The notes: generated by a model not told the origin, from the letters alone. Positions 19,041 to 30,078 are shown, numbered from the stretch's first letter. The stretch: 54,502 nt of DNA from UPXZ01 sp049840795 (GCA_049840795.1 JASGJK010000013.1:1-54502), one strand, 5' to 3'. Translations and numbers: made by a program.

Positions 19041-20881
19041 ATGAATTTAAGAAGTTACACAAGCACGCAAGGAAGACGTATGGCAGGCGCAAGAGCACTA
19101 TGGCGTGCCAACGGAATGACCGATGAACAAATGGGAAAGCCTTTGATAGCGATTGTCAACTCGTTTACTCAATTTGTACCGGGACACGTACATCTGCACA
19201 AAATCGGTCAAAAAGTAAAATATGAAATAGAAAAGCTCGGTTGCTTTGCCGCAGAATTTAACACCATAGCCATAGATGATGGAATTGCTATGGGACACGA
19301 CGGTATGCTATACTCGCTTCCTTCTCGCGATTTAATTGCCGACAGCGTAGAATATATGGTCAACGCGCACAAAGCCGATGCGATGGTTTGCATTAGCAAC
19401 TGCGACAAGATTACGCCAGGGATGCTGATGGCAGCAATGAGATTGAATATTCCGGCCGTTTTTGTTTCAGGAGGTCCAATGGAAGCCGGAGAGTTAGATG
19501 GACAACATTTGGATTTAATAGACGCGATGGTACAATCGGCTGATGAAAGCATCTCGGATATACAAGTTTCGAGAGTAGAAAATGCAGCCTGTCCTACATG
19601 CGGTTCCTGCTCAGGTATGTTTACCGCCAACTCTATGAACTGTCTAAATGAAGCCATTGGCTTAGCTTTACCCGGAAACGGAACCATCGTAGCAACACAC
19701 GCTAATCGCGAAAGGCTATTTTCAGATGCCGCCCAACTTATCGTTGAAAACGCTTATAAATATTATCGTGACGGAGACCTTTCAGTTCTTCCACGCTCTA
19801 TCGCTACACGCGAAGCATTCTTAAACGCAATGACATTAGACATAGCTATGGGAGGCTCGACAAATACCGTTCTCCACATTTTAGCAATTGCACACGAAGC
19901 AGAAGTTGACTTTTCTATGAACGATATAAATGCTCTTTCTCCAACACTCCTTGCTTGTGCAAGGTAGCTCCCAACACCCTAAAAATATCATATTCAGGAT
20001 GTAAATCGTGCCGGAGGAATTTTGGGTATTTTAGGTGAATTAAAACAACCGGATTCTACCGGAGCAGAGCTATTATATTTAAATGTAAAACGTGTAGATG
20101 GTCTAACCTTAGGTGAAGCCATTGAAAAATATTCAATTATCAAAGAAAACATTACTACCGAAGCTGAACGAATTTACAAAAGCGTCCTGCACACCGTTTC
20201 AATTTAGTAATGGGTTCTCAAAACACACAGTACAAAACTCTTGATACCGACCGCGAAAACGGTTGTATCAGAAGTTTGAAACACGCCTACACAAAAGATG
20301 GCGGTTTAGCTATTTTAAAAGGTAATATAGCACAAGACGGATGTGTAGTTAAGACAGCCGGTGTGGACGAGAATATATGGAAGTTTACAGGAAAAGCAGT
20401 CGTATTCACATCACAAGACAGTGCCATTGCAGGTATCCTTCAGGGTAAAGTCGTCGCCGGCGATGTCGTAGTCATCACCCACGAAGGTCCCAAAGGAGGT
20501 CCCGGAATGCAGGAAATGCTCTACCCTACTTCATATATCAAATCACGTCATTTGGGCAAAGCCTGCGCTCTTATTACCGATGGACGTTTTTCAGGAGGCA
20601 CTTCGGGTTTATCCATCGGGCATATTTCACCGGAGGCTGCGGCAGGTGGCAATATCGGGCTCATCAAAGACGGTGATATCATTGAAATTGATATTCCAAA
20701 TCGCTCAATAAATGTAAAATTAAGTGAAGATGAATTAGAAAAACGAAGAACCAATGAACTTTTACGGGGGAAAGACGCTTTTACACCTATTGACCGAAAT
20801 AGACAAATTTCAAAAGCTCTTAAAGCGTATGCAAGCATGGTAAGTTCGGCTGATAAGGGAGCGGTCAGGTTAATACCTTGA
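19041..20881 (+). pseudogene. ilvD: Dihydroxy-acid dehydratase (three frameshifts)
   Basis: IlvD dehydrates 2,3-dihydroxy-isovalerate and its methylvalerate analogue to the 2-keto acids in valine and isoleucine synthesis, using an iron-sulfur cluster. Conserved features include CISNCDKITPGM, ENAACPTCGSCSGMFTANS, and near the end ALITDGRFSGGTSGLSIGH. Reading frames change near 19943 (one base missing), near 19983 (one extra A), and near 20188 (one base missing). Reading through them restores TPCLCKVAPNTLKYHIQDVN and the region before GSQNTQYKTLDTDRENG. I choose the ATG at 19041 because the frame upstream lies inside the attenuator terminator. Overall length, about 613 residues, is normal. Confidence 0.9.
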
Positions 20882-20941
20882 AACAATCGGACTTAATTTA
20901 AGAAAATTATGTATGTTTTTTTGAACTTTAAAATCATTTTT

Positions 20942-22689
20942 ATGACTACAAATAACACAACTACCGACAGCCAGTCGGCAATATATAAAACTGAAGCCAA
21001 CGAACCGATCAACGGCGCACACGCACTGATGCAGTCGCTTATCAACGAGGATGTTGACACGATATTCGGGTATCCGGGTGGCGCAATTATGCCTGTTTTC
21101 GATGCGTTATATGATTATCACGAAAAGCTAAACCATATACTCACCCGCCACGAACAAGGCGCCACACATGCTGCTCAAGGGTATGCTCGCGTCTCCGGGA
21201 AAGTGGGAGTTTGTTTAGTCACATCAGGACCGGCAGCCACAAACGCCATCACGGGCATTGCCGATGCTCTCTAGACAGCACTCCATTGGTGGTAATTGCA
21301 GGTCAAGTTACTGCCAGTCTACTGGGAACAGATGCTTTTCAAGAAATTGACGTTGTAGGCATCACACAGCCTATCACCAAATGGGCATATCAAATCCGCA
21401 AAGCAGAAGATATTGCCTGGGCAGTAGCGAGAGCATTTTATATTGCACGTTCCGGACGTCCCGGACCGGTAGTGCTTGATTTTGCCAAAAGCGCGCAAAT
21501 AGAAAAAGTTCAATTTGAGTATAAACCGTGTAAATTCATACGCAGTTATGATTCAATGCCAACTATCAAAGACGAACAAATTGACAAAGCCGCCAAAATA
21601 ATCAATCAAGCAAAAAAACCGTTTGCGCTTGTTGGGCAAGGAGTGATTTTGGCTAATGCCGAAAAGGAATTGAAAGAATTTCTTGAAAAAGGAGATATTC
21701 CCGCCGCGTCAACTCTACTTGGTTTATCGGCAATGCCTACCGATTTCAGACTGAATAAAGGTTTTCTCGGAATGCACGGAAATGTTGCACCAAACATAAA
21801 AACAAACGAATGTGATGTACTCATTGCTATCGGGATGCGGTTTGACGATCGCGTGACGGGCGATTTGAATACGTACGCCAAACAAGCCAAAATCATCCAT
21901 TTGGATATTGATGCTTCTGAAATCGGTAAGAATGTTGTTCCGGATGCACCGGTGCTTGGTTCTGCGAAAGACAGTTTAAGCGCCTTAATCGACAAAATAA
22001 GTCCGGCTCGCCACACCGAATGGATTGAAAGTTTCGCTGCACACGAGAAGAAAGAACAAGAAGCCGTTATCAACAAAGAACTATTCCCGGCATCGGGTGA
22101 ACTGACAATGGGCGAGGTCATCAATAAAATAGCTGATGCTACGGGCAACAACGCTGTTATTGTCACCGATGTAGGTCAAAATCAGATGATGGCAGCGCGA
22201 TACTCTAAATTTAACAAATCAAGAAGTTTAGTTACTTCCGGCGGCTTAGGCACTATGGGCTTTGGACTTCCGGCAGCAATGGGCGCTAAAATGGGAGCTC
22301 CAGAGCGCACTGTTTGCACTTTTTGTGGCGACGGTGGATTTCAAATGACCATTCAAGAACTTGGCACTATAATGCAGGAACAAATCGGCGTAAAAATGAT
22401 TGTGCTCGACAACCGTTTTTTAGGAATGGTACGTCAATGGCAGGAACTATTTTTTGACGAAAGATATTCCTTTACCAAAATGCAGAATCCCGATTTTATA
22501 GCTATCGCCAAAGCATACAATATCGATGGTCAGAAAGTAACGAAAAGAGAAGACTTAGATGGCGCCATAAGCGATATGCTGAAAGACGACAAGCCCTATT
22601 TATTAGTAGTGGAAGTAGAAAAGAAAGGAATGGTTTATCCGATGGTACCAGCCGGAACTTGCGTAACCAATATAATGTTAGGAGAATAA
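20942..22689 (+). pseudogene. ilvB: Acetolactate synthase large subunit (one frameshift)
   Basis: This thiamine-diphosphate enzyme condenses pyruvate with pyruvate or 2-ketobutyrate, the first common step of branched-chain amino acid synthesis. The N-terminal half has FGYPGGAIMPVFDAL and the catalytic glutamate in RHEQGATHAAQGYAR; the C-terminal half has the cofactor motif starting GDGGFQM and ending VLDNRFLGMVRQW. The frame breaks near 21270, where GCTCTCTAG should read as Ala-Leu-Leu-Asp, one base missing; the second frame then runs uninterrupted to 22689. The start is the ATG at 20942, not the earlier one at 20909, which adds a non-conserved hydrophobic stretch. The small subunit gene follows three bases later. 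Confidence 0.92.
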
Positions 22690-22692
22690 AAT

Positions 22693-23241
22693 ATGGATAA
22701 GGAACTATATACAATTACCGTTTTTTCTGAAAATTCTGTAGGTTTATTGAATCAAATCACTGTAATTTTCACACGCCGCGCATTAAATATCGAAACACTT
22801 TCCGTGTCTCCCTCTGCGCTCGAAGGAATACATAAGTTTACCATTACCATCTATTCGACACAAGATGTGGTGGAAAAAGTAGTAAAGCAAATAGACAAAC
22901 GCGTGGACATACTCAAAGCGTATTATAATACCGATGAAGACCTTGTTCACCAAGAGTTGGCAATGTATAAATTAGCAACCGACAAAGTCTTGGAACACGG
23001 CTCCGTTGAACATTTTATACGAAAATACAACATCCGTGTATTGGAAATATCAAATGACTGCACTGTATTTCTCAAAGCCGGTCACTATGCAGAAACACAG
23101 GCGCTTTTTGACGAGCTAAGTAAAACCATCGGTGTACTTCAATTTATCCGTTCGGGGCGAATCGCTATCACGCGCTCCAAAGTAGAACGCTTGAGTGACA
23201 TGCTCGAAAATATGCGCAAAATAGAAGACCGAACCAAATGA
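22693..23241 (+). CDS. ilvN: Acetolactate synthase regulatory subunit
   Basis: This 182-residue protein carries an N-terminal ACT domain (YTITVFSENSVGLLNQIT, then LNIETLSVSPS), which binds valine for feedback inhibition and stimulates the large subunit. The C-terminal part (ELAMYKLATDKVLE to IRSGRIAITRS) is the usual second domain of IlvN/IlvH. It begins three bases after the large subunit stop and overlaps the thioesterase gene start by four bases, so translation in this part of the operon is coupled. Confidence 0.94.
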   Translation: MDKELYTITVFSENSVGLLNQITVIFTRRALNIETLSVSPSALEGIHKFTITIYSTQDVVEKVVKQIDKRVDILKAYYNTDEDLVHQELAMYKLATDKVLEHGSVEHFIRKYNIRVLEISNDCTVFLKAGHYAETQALFDELSKTIGVLQFIRSGRIAITRSKVERLSDMLENMRKIEDRTK

Positions 23242-23957
23242 AAGGGGAATATAAGTACATCATAGCACCTCAAACGGTTGATTTTACGAAAGAGATAACA
23301 CTGGCATCATTGGTAAATTTATTACTGACTACTGCCGGAAAAAATGCGGATGACAACGATTTCGGCATCCGAAATTTGCAAAAATTAGACTGTACTTGGG
23401 TCTTGTCACGTTTAGCTGTGGAGATGAGTTGTACACCCTCACAATACGAAACATTATACATTGAGACTTGGATAGAAGAGGTATATAAGTTAAACACTAC
23501 GCGTAACTTTTACATAAAAAACGAAAAAAAAGAGATTATCGGACAGGCTGTTTCTATGTGGGTGATGATAAATTTTGACACGCGAAGACCGATGGAACTT
23601 TTCCGGCTTGGCAACATAGAGCAACATGCGGAGCATACCGGAATAGATATGATGCCGCCAGCACGTATCGAGGCGGTAAATGGTACCGTAGAAAACTCAT
23701 TCTTGACTCGGTACAGCGACATCGACATTAACAGACATGTCAACACCACACGGTATCTGCAATGGATGAGCGACTGTTTTTCGTTGGATTTTCATCAGAG
23801 CCATCAGCTCAAACGATTTGATATTAACTTTATGTCAGAGTTAGTGTATAACGAGCAAGTGAAAGTTCTGAAAGAAAAACTATCCGAAAATGAATTTAAA
23901 ATAGAAATAGTAAAAGATAGCAAAACTTCTTGCAGAGGAAAATTTATATTTCAATAA
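23238..23957 (+). CDS. Acyl-ACP thioesterase
   Basis: This 239-residue protein belongs to the FatA/FatB-like thioesterases with a double hot-dog fold, which release fatty acids from acyl carrier protein. TRYSDIDINRHVNTTRYLQW carries the catalytic Asn and His; the first hot-dog begins with the ITLASLVNLLLTTAG region. The gene overlaps ilvN (ATGA) and lies before ilvC, an arrangement I know from other Bacteroidetes. A link with branched-chain fatty acids, which derive from the same keto acids, is plausible but inferred. The chain-length preference cannot be told. Confidence 0.85.
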   Translation: MKGEYKYIIAPQTVDFTKEITLASLVNLLLTTAGKNADDNDFGIRNLQKLDCTWVLSRLAVEMSCTPSQYETLYIETWIEEVYKLNTTRNFYIKNEKKEIIGQAVSMWVMINFDTRRPMELFRLGNIEQHAEHTGIDMMPPARIEAVNGTVENSFLTRYSDIDINRHVNTTRYLQWMSDCFSLDFHQSHQLKRFDINFMSELVYNEQVKVLKEKLSENEFKIEIVKDSKTSCRGKFIFQ

Positions 23958-24023
23958 AACAATATCAAGACAAAAAACAATCAAGAATAATAACGCCTTT
24001 AAAAGGCAAATAACACTTAACAG

Positions 24024-25070
24024 ATGGCAATAATGAATTTTGGCGGAGTGGACGAGAATGTTGTTACCCGCAGTGAATTTCCGCTTGAAAAAGCACTTGA
24101 AGTAATGAAAAACGAAACCATCGCCGTAATAGGTTACGGTGTACAAGGTCCGGGACAATCTTTGAATTTGAAAGATAACGGCTTCAATGTAATTGTAGGA
24201 CAACGCAAAGGCGGCAAAACATGGGACAAGGCAATAGCCGATGGATGGGTGCCGGGAGAAACCCTGTTTGACATTGAAGAAGCATGCGAAAAAGCAACGA
24301 TTATTCAATATTTACTTTCGGATGCAGCTCAAATCGAAGTTTGGCCTCGAATCAAACCTTATTTAACTGCCGGTAAAGCGCTCTATTTTTCGCACGGATT
24401 CGGCATCACTTACAAAGAACGTACAGGAATTATTCCTCCTGCCGATGTAGATGTAATATTGGTAGCACCTAAAGGTTCGGGGACTTCATTGAGAAGAATG
24501 TTTCTTCAAGGACGCGGTCTGAACTCGTCATATGCTATTTTCCAAGATGCTACCGGACACGCCAAAGAACGTGTTGTAGCACTCGGCATCGGGGTGGGCT
24601 CCGGATACTTATTTGAAACCACATTTAAACGTGAAGTATATTCCGACCTGACGGGCGAACGCGGCACATTGATGGGAGCTATACAAGGTTTGTTGCTGGC
24701 GCAATATGAGGTATTGCGTGCAAATGGACATACACCCTCCGAAGCTTTTAACGAGACCGTTGAAGAGCTAACACAATCGTTGATGCCTCTTTTTGCAGAA
24801 AACGGGATGGACTGGATGTATGCAAACTGCTCAACAACAGCTCAACGTGGCGCTTTAGATTGGATGGGACCATTCCACGATGCTACAAAACCGGTTTTTG
24901 AAAAGTTGTATGCCGAGGTAGCATGCGGAAACGAAGCGCAACGCTCTATCGACACCAATTCAAAGCCCGATTATCGTGAAGGGTTAGAAAAAGAATTGAA
25001 GGAACTGCGCGAAAGCGAAATGTGGCAAGCCGGAGCTGTAGTAAGAAAACTCAGACCGGAAAACAATTAA
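24024..25070 (+). CDS. ilvC: Ketol-acid reductoisomerase
   Basis: IlvC isomerises and reduces acetolactate and acetohydroxybutyrate with NAD(P)H and magnesium. The nucleotide-binding loop GYGVQGPGQSLNLKDNG (near residues 38-54) is typical of the Bacteroidetes form. The C-terminal knotted helical domain contains LTGERGTLMGAIQGL and CSTTAQRGALDW with the metal-binding acidic residues. The protein is 348 residues and intact. It is the last gene of the ilv operon, ending shortly before a terminator. The start may be 24024 or the ATG at 24033. Confidence 0.96.
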   Translation: MAIMNFGGVDENVVTRSEFPLEKALEVMKNETIAVIGYGVQGPGQSLNLKDNGFNVIVGQRKGGKTWDKAIADGWVPGETLFDIEEACEKATIIQYLLSDAAQIEVWPRIKPYLTAGKALYFSHGFGITYKERTGIIPPADVDVILVAPKGSGTSLRRMFLQGRGLNSSYAIFQDATGHAKERVVALGIGVGSGYLFETTFKREVYSDLTGERGTLMGAIQGLLLAQYEVLRANGHTPSEAFNETVEELTQSLMPLFAENGMDWMYANCSTTAQRGALDWMGPFHDATKPVFEKLYAEVACGNEAQRSIDTNSKPDYREGLEKELKELRESEMWQAGAVVRKLRPENN

Positions 25071-25096
25071 TTGTATTTGCTTCTGAGAAAATCATT

Positions 25097-25131
25097 AAAA
25101 GGAATTGAGAAATCGGTTCCTTTTATTTTTT
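25097..25131 (+). terminator. ilv operon terminator
   Basis: AAAAGGAA pairs with TTCCTTTT around a 12-base loop, followed by ATTTTTT. It lies 26 bp after the ilvC stop. Confidence 0.75.
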
Positions 25132-25144
25132 CATTATTTATTGC

Positions 25145-25152
25145 TACTTTTG
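25145..25152 (+). promoter_or_regulatory. Candidate promoter -7 element for DUF3857 genes
   Basis: TACTTTTG matches TAnnTTTG; it is directly after the ilv terminator and about 105 bp before the next gene. Confidence 0.5.
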
Positions 25153-25256
25153 CATCCATTATATTTAACCGATTCAATTTCTTTTCAAAAAAAATAAAGC
25201 ACGCACAACATTAACTAATGACATACTTTTAGCACAAGACTCCACAACATCGAAGA

Positions 25257-27110
25257 ATGAAAAAAAACATCTATTCTCTTTTTGCATTTATTTTAATTCC
25301 CGTATTTACTTTTTCGCAAACCGACGATGACAACGTTATAATAAACTCCGGAATTGAAACATACGATTTTAACCGTACTGACGAGCAAGTTACCATCACC
25401 AAAAGCAGCGACACAGAATATATTGCCACAAAAAAAAGCGATGTTATTTATGTAGCTGAGTTCTATAACCAACAATCGGAACTTAAAGAAGCAGACGTAG
25501 ATGGAAGTAGCGCGTCTCCCTCCTATACACATTTAACCGATGATGAGATATTTTACAGCGACAACAAAGTTTGTTACTATGAACTTCCTTTCAAATATAA
25601 GGATAAAAAAATAAAAGTACAGTTTAAGAAAACATATAAAGACCCGCGCTATTTTTCTTCTGTATATTTATCGGAGACACTCTTTATTAAGTCAAAAACA
25701 ATAAAATTCAATGTACCTGATTGGATAGAGATAGAATTTATAGAAAAAAATTTTAACGGGAATATTACCAAGAATATCATAAAAAAGGATGGGAAAAACA
25801 GCTCAATGACAGAATACATCTATACCATTAACAATCAAAAAGCAATTAAAATCGAGCCAAATATGCAAGGTCGCTCGTATATTTATCCGCATTTAATGGT
25901 AAGAATCCGCTCTGCGAAACTGAAAAATAAGACTGAGCGGTATTTTGATTCATTAGACGACCAATACGCTTGGTATAAAAAAATAGTCGCTACCACTCAA
26001 AACGACGAACAACTTATCAAAGATAAATCGGACGAAATTGTTGCAGGTTGTACTACAGACTGGGATAAAATAGCAAAACTGCTTGCTTGGACACAAAATA
26101 ATATCCGTTACATTGCTTTTGAAGACGGCATGGCAGCTTTTAAACCAGACGAGGCTCAAGAAGTCATTCGAAAAAAATATGGAGACTGCAAAGGGATGGC
26201 AAATCTGTTAACACAATTACTGGTAGCACAAGGATATGATGCCCGACTCACTTGGGTAGGCACCAACCACATTGCTTACGATTACAGCACCCCTTCGTTG
26301 ATTGTTGACAATCATATGATTTGTACACTTTATTATAAAGGGAACACATACTTTCTTGACCCAACTGTGGATTATTTATTACCCGGAGAAATATCAAGCA
26401 CAATACAAGGGAGGCAAGCTCTTGTTTATAATGAAGATAAGTATATTTTGGAAAGAATTCCGGAACTATCGCCCAGCTTTAACAATGACAGTCTCGCTTG
26501 TGAATATAAAATAGAAAATGGGAAGTTAGCAGGAAAGGCGACGTACAATTATAGCGGTGAATCCAAATTCAATATTTTAAGTATTTATCACAATACCCCT
26601 ATTGATAAACGTGAATTGATGCTGAAAGTTTTCTTTGAAAAAAACAACGTCTTGAACAAAATGAATAATATAGATATTTCGGGACTCAACGACAATGCAA
26701 AAACTGTCCGTATTCAATTTGATGTTGAGAATCAGTCAACAATACAGCATGTAAACAACGAATACTATCTCGGATTGGATATGGACAAAGACATCAATGA
26801 ACTAACTATTGACACGTTGAAGCGGGAGAATAATTTTTTATTTGCATACAAACACAGTATTATAAGAAATATAACATTACTTATTCCGCAAGATTATGCT
26901 ATTTCTTATAAACCTGCAAATTTTGTAATCGATAAGCCTAATTATTATTTTTCTATCGATTACACCTTTGACAACAATAAAGTTGTCTATCACAAGAAAA
27001 TCGTTATAAAAAAACAACTTATCAACAAATCTGATTTTAGAGACTGGAATAAAGACATAAGATCATTCAATGAAGCATTCCTTGAACAAATCGTATTAAC
27101 AAAAAAATAA
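25257..27110 (+). CDS. DUF3857/transglutaminase-like secreted protein
   Basis: This 617-residue protein starts with a signal peptide (MKKNIYSLFAFILIPVFTFSQ). An N-terminal beta-rich DUF3857-type region is followed by a transglutaminase-like core. The core has the catalytic-type cysteine in KKYGDCKGMANLLTQLL, the histidine in TWVGTNHIAYDY, and an aspartate in NTYFLDPTVDY. The cysteine-histidine-aspartate set suggests an active papain-like fold, though the reaction is unknown; some family members bind rather than process peptides. The C-terminal region resembles DUF3858. It lies nine bases before a paralogue, forming an operon in the periplasm or outer surface. Confidence 0.82.
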   Translation: MKKNIYSLFAFILIPVFTFSQTDDDNVIINSGIETYDFNRTDEQVTITKSSDTEYIATKKSDVIYVAEFYNQQSELKEADVDGSSASPSYTHLTDDEIFYSDNKVCYYELPFKYKDKKIKVQFKKTYKDPRYFSSVYLSETLFIKSKTIKFNVPDWIEIEFIEKNFNGNITKNIIKKDGKNSSMTEYIYTINNQKAIKIEPNMQGRSYIYPHLMVRIRSAKLKNKTERYFDSLDDQYAWYKKIVATTQNDEQLIKDKSDEIVAGCTTDWDKIAKLLAWTQNNIRYIAFEDGMAAFKPDEAQEVIRKKYGDCKGMANLLTQLLVAQGYDARLTWVGTNHIAYDYSTPSLIVDNHMICTLYYKGNTYFLDPTVDYLLPGEISSTIQGRQALVYNEDKYILERIPELSPSFNNDSLACEYKIENGKLAGKATYNYSGESKFNILSIYHNTPIDKRELMLKVFFEKNNVLNKMNNIDISGLNDNAKTVRIQFDVENQSTIQHVNNEYYLGLDMDKDINELTIDTLKRENNFLFAYKHSIIRNITLLIPQDYAISYKPANFVIDKPNYYFSIDYTFDNNKVVYHKKIVIKKQLINKSDFRDWNKDIRSFNEAFLEQIVLTKK

Positions 27111-27119
27111 CACTACATT

Positions 27120-29289
27120 ATGAAAAGACTTTTTTTTACCTTAATAACTTTCTTATTGTTCGCCGTTTTCACATTCGCCGATGATTACGAGACACGTGCA
27201 AAAGCCGTGAGAGATACCGTTTGGAATTGGGATATGCCGATGTTTAAAAACAGAACGATACCCGACAGCTACTCCAAAGAATCTGCCGTTGTAATTGCGC
27301 AATATGAAGAGGTAAATGCTTCCGGAAAATCAAAACTTCGCTTTTTTACTACTTTAGCATTCAACAAAGAACTATATTACACGAGTATTATTCGCAAATT
27401 AGTCAAAATTAATGACAAATCTGCGTTAGAAGCATTCTCCGAATTTAGTTTTACGGAATCAAAAAAAATACTCGGTTTCAATTCCACCAACACACTATCT
27501 ACCTACATTGGAGCTCGAATAATTAAAAGTGACGGCAGTATAAAAGAAGTAAATGTAAATGAAGCTGTAAAAGTATCCGAAAACAAGAAAGGGACAGAAG
27601 GATATAAAAAATTAGCAATCCCTGATTTGCAAGTTGGCGATATATTAGACTATTTCGTTCAAAAAGATTTTAAGATAGACAATGAGAATGTACCTCAGGA
27701 ATATTTTATTTTTAGTGGAAGATACCCCATTTTAGACTATAAAGTTCACGTGGAACTAAACAAGAAACTTACTGCCGAATATCGTTCGATAAACAACGCG
27801 CCTGATTTTGTAAAAACAGAGATAGACGATGTTATCAATCTTGATGCTGAGCAACAGAATATAGCCAAAATGGAGATGGTCGTCTGGACAGCTCCATACA
27901 GACAAGTTCCGTTGATTCGGCTGAATATTTCTAAACAACGCGTCAAAATACATTTACAAACCATCTTCCGCCCGTAGTTTAGGAGTCTATCCGAATCTTG
28001 ACCCTAATTACATATTGGCAGACGCGTATAATATGACATCCGATATGCAATCTTATTCTCCAATAAGCACCTCAGAGACAAGAAAGAATATAAAAAAATA
28101 CAAATCGAGCCATCCCAATATAACTAAAACAGAATTAGCCGATTACATATATAATGTATATGCCATAGAATGGGGAAGATCTCGTATTCATCCGTTCAAA
28201 TATATTGCTGAGTTACAGAGGTTGTTTGAGCTAAATAGTATAGAATCTAACGTTGGATTTGTCACGGATAATACCGGAGCAAGAATGACTGAAATAATGG
28301 AATTTGATGATCTTATTCCGATGGTAGCGACCGAAAGTGGACATTACTACACTTTTCCAACGATATTCTCGTATGCCGGAGAATCAAGGGCAGATATTGA
28401 AAATCAAACATTTATAAGTTTAACCGAATCTGATGTAAAGTTATTTCCCAAAAAACACAATTTTACAAATGCTAAAAAAATAGTACTTCCCGCTACTTCT
28501 GCGGAACAGAATAAATCGGTATATGAATTTGAAGTAAACATGGCTGACGTCAATTCGCAAAATTCAACTCTGAAACTAACTCAAGAACATTTCGGACATC
28601 TAAAATATCCCAATCAAGACCATATCTTAAATTTTTATGATGTTGATAAAGAACAAAGAACTTTTTATGAATTGCAAAAAAAAGAAATGTTGGAAGTTGT
28701 AAAATCCGAAAAAGATAAAAATGAATGGCGTGCTCAAATTGAAGAAAATCATAAAGCACAAAAAGACTCCATCAAAGCTGATCTCGAAGATTTTCACGGT
28801 TCAAAAATTCAAGAAGTCTTAAATTACAAAATACTATCACAAGGAGTTACCAGAAAAGATAGCACATTGAAGTATGAAGCGACTTATACGATAGGAGGAT
28901 TAATAAAAAAAGCGGGAAAGAATATTATTTTCAATGCAGGAAAGCTCATAGGAGAACAAATGAAGGTTGACGATGAAGATAGAAACAGAACTTCAGACGC
29001 GTATATGCCGTTCAATAGAGCGTTTCAATTTAAAATCTCAATTTCTATTCCTGATGGATATACGCTGGAAAATCCGGAGAATTTTAATGTAAATATCCGG
29101 AATGAATATGCCAGTTTTACTTCTGAACCGAAAATAGAAAAAAATAAACTCGTAATAAATATCAAAAAATCGTATCTGAAAACTTTGGTACCCATATCAG
29201 AATGGAAAAAAATACTCGAAATGATTGATGGAGCTAACATTCTTTTCGGGCAATCAATAGTATTAAAGAAAGATAAAAATAGCATTTAA
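27120..29289 (+). pseudogene. DUF3857/transglutaminase-like secreted protein, second copy (one frameshift)
   Basis: A signal peptide (MKRLFFTLITFLLFAVFTFA) and a DUF3857 region fill the first frame to 27977. One extra A near 27955 breaks the frame; the second frame continues as PSSARSLGVYPNLDPNYIL and runs to 29289. The restored protein has about 722 residues. A helical stretch (NIKKYKSSHPNITKTELADY) replaces the start of the transglutaminase core, and the catalytic Cys-Gly-Asp-Cys-type motif of the first copy is not seen, so this copy is probably not catalytic. Partner role with the upstream protein is inferred. Confidence 0.75.
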
Positions 29290-29355
29290 TTCATAAAAAT
29301 AACGATTCGCATCACATTGATACAGAATCATAATCAGAATAATGATAAACTTTTT

Positions 29356-29363
29356 TATCTTTG
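29356..29363 (+). promoter_or_regulatory. Promoter -7 element for the lipoprotein gene
   Basis: TATCTTTG fits TAnnTTTG and lies 54 bp before the lipoprotein start. It argues for the start at 29418 over the earlier in-frame codon at 29361, which lies inside the element. Confidence 0.55.
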
Positions 29364-29417
29364 CTTTTGTTTTTAATAGTAATTCACAATTATAAACCAT
29401 TTAAACATCTTCGTTAT

Positions 29418-29996
29418 ATGAAAAAAACATTTATTGGCATCTCTTTTTTAGCAAGTTTACTGCTTATTTTCAGTTCTTGCAACGTAAAAGAAATTCTGAC
29501 GCACGATGTAGAGATTAACGACAAAGTCATAGAATTTGATTTAGGTCCTACCGGAGTCAAACAACAGGTGGCAAAAGTCGTATCCAGCGAATCCGAAGTA
29601 AACTTACTTGACAGTACATTTGCACTTAACGTAGAAGAAAAAATTTCAGACTTAGGATTTTCGGTGAATCTCATCAAATCTTTATTGCTGACTTCCGCCA
29701 AATTAGAAGTTCAGGTTCCTCTCGAATTTGCCGACGACGTTAACGGTTTTATGCAATGCTTTAGCAATATGAAAATTTATTTTGATGATAAAAGCCAGTT
29801 AGTTGCCAAGGGAAGCGATATAACTACTTCCGGACAAACCGGTATAGTGAATATAAACATTGTTAATGGCGAACTGCTCAACAAGCTTAAACAAGACCAA
29901 CTTCGTATCATACTTACAGGTAGTAAGTATCCGGAAGCAATGGTACACGTGAAGTTTATCACAAATTATAAGGTAAAAGTAGGATTGACCAAGTAA
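29418..29996 (+). CDS. Lipoprotein of unknown function
   Basis: The protein has about 192 residues. It begins with a lipoprotein signal (MKKTFIGISFLASLLLIFSSC) whose lipobox ends in Cys at residue 21. The rest alternates short polar and hydrophobic stretches typical of beta strands and contains no motif I recognise. The ATG at 29418 gives a proper signal peptide and leaves room for the promoter at 29356. A bidirectional terminator follows. Confidence 0.7.
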   Translation: MKKTFIGISFLASLLLIFSSCNVKEILTHDVEINDKVIEFDLGPTGVKQQVAKVVSSESEVNLLDSTFALNVEEKISDLGFSVNLIKSLLLTSAKLEVQVPLEFADDVNGFMQCFSNMKIYFDDKSQLVAKGSDITTSGQTGIVNINIVNGELLNKLKQDQLRIILTGSKYPEAMVHVKFITNYKVKVGLTK

Positions 29997-30015
29997 CTAT
30001 TTTCCAAAAAAAATA

Positions 30016-30053
30016 AAAACCTTGTAGAATAAGAGTTTATCTACAAGGTTTTA
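30016..30053. terminator. Bidirectional terminator
   Basis: AAAACCTTGTAGA pairs perfectly with TCTACAAGGTTTT around an 11-base loop. A and T runs on both sides let it serve the rightward lipoprotein gene and the leftward HAD gene, which converge here. Confidence 0.85.
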
Positions 30054-30078
30054 TTTATTTAAACAAGAACATTTACTA

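Noticed and set aside
3551..29289. Programmed frameshifting as the cause of the many broken frames
   Set aside because: The break points share no slippery heptamer or downstream structure, and shifts occur in both directions.
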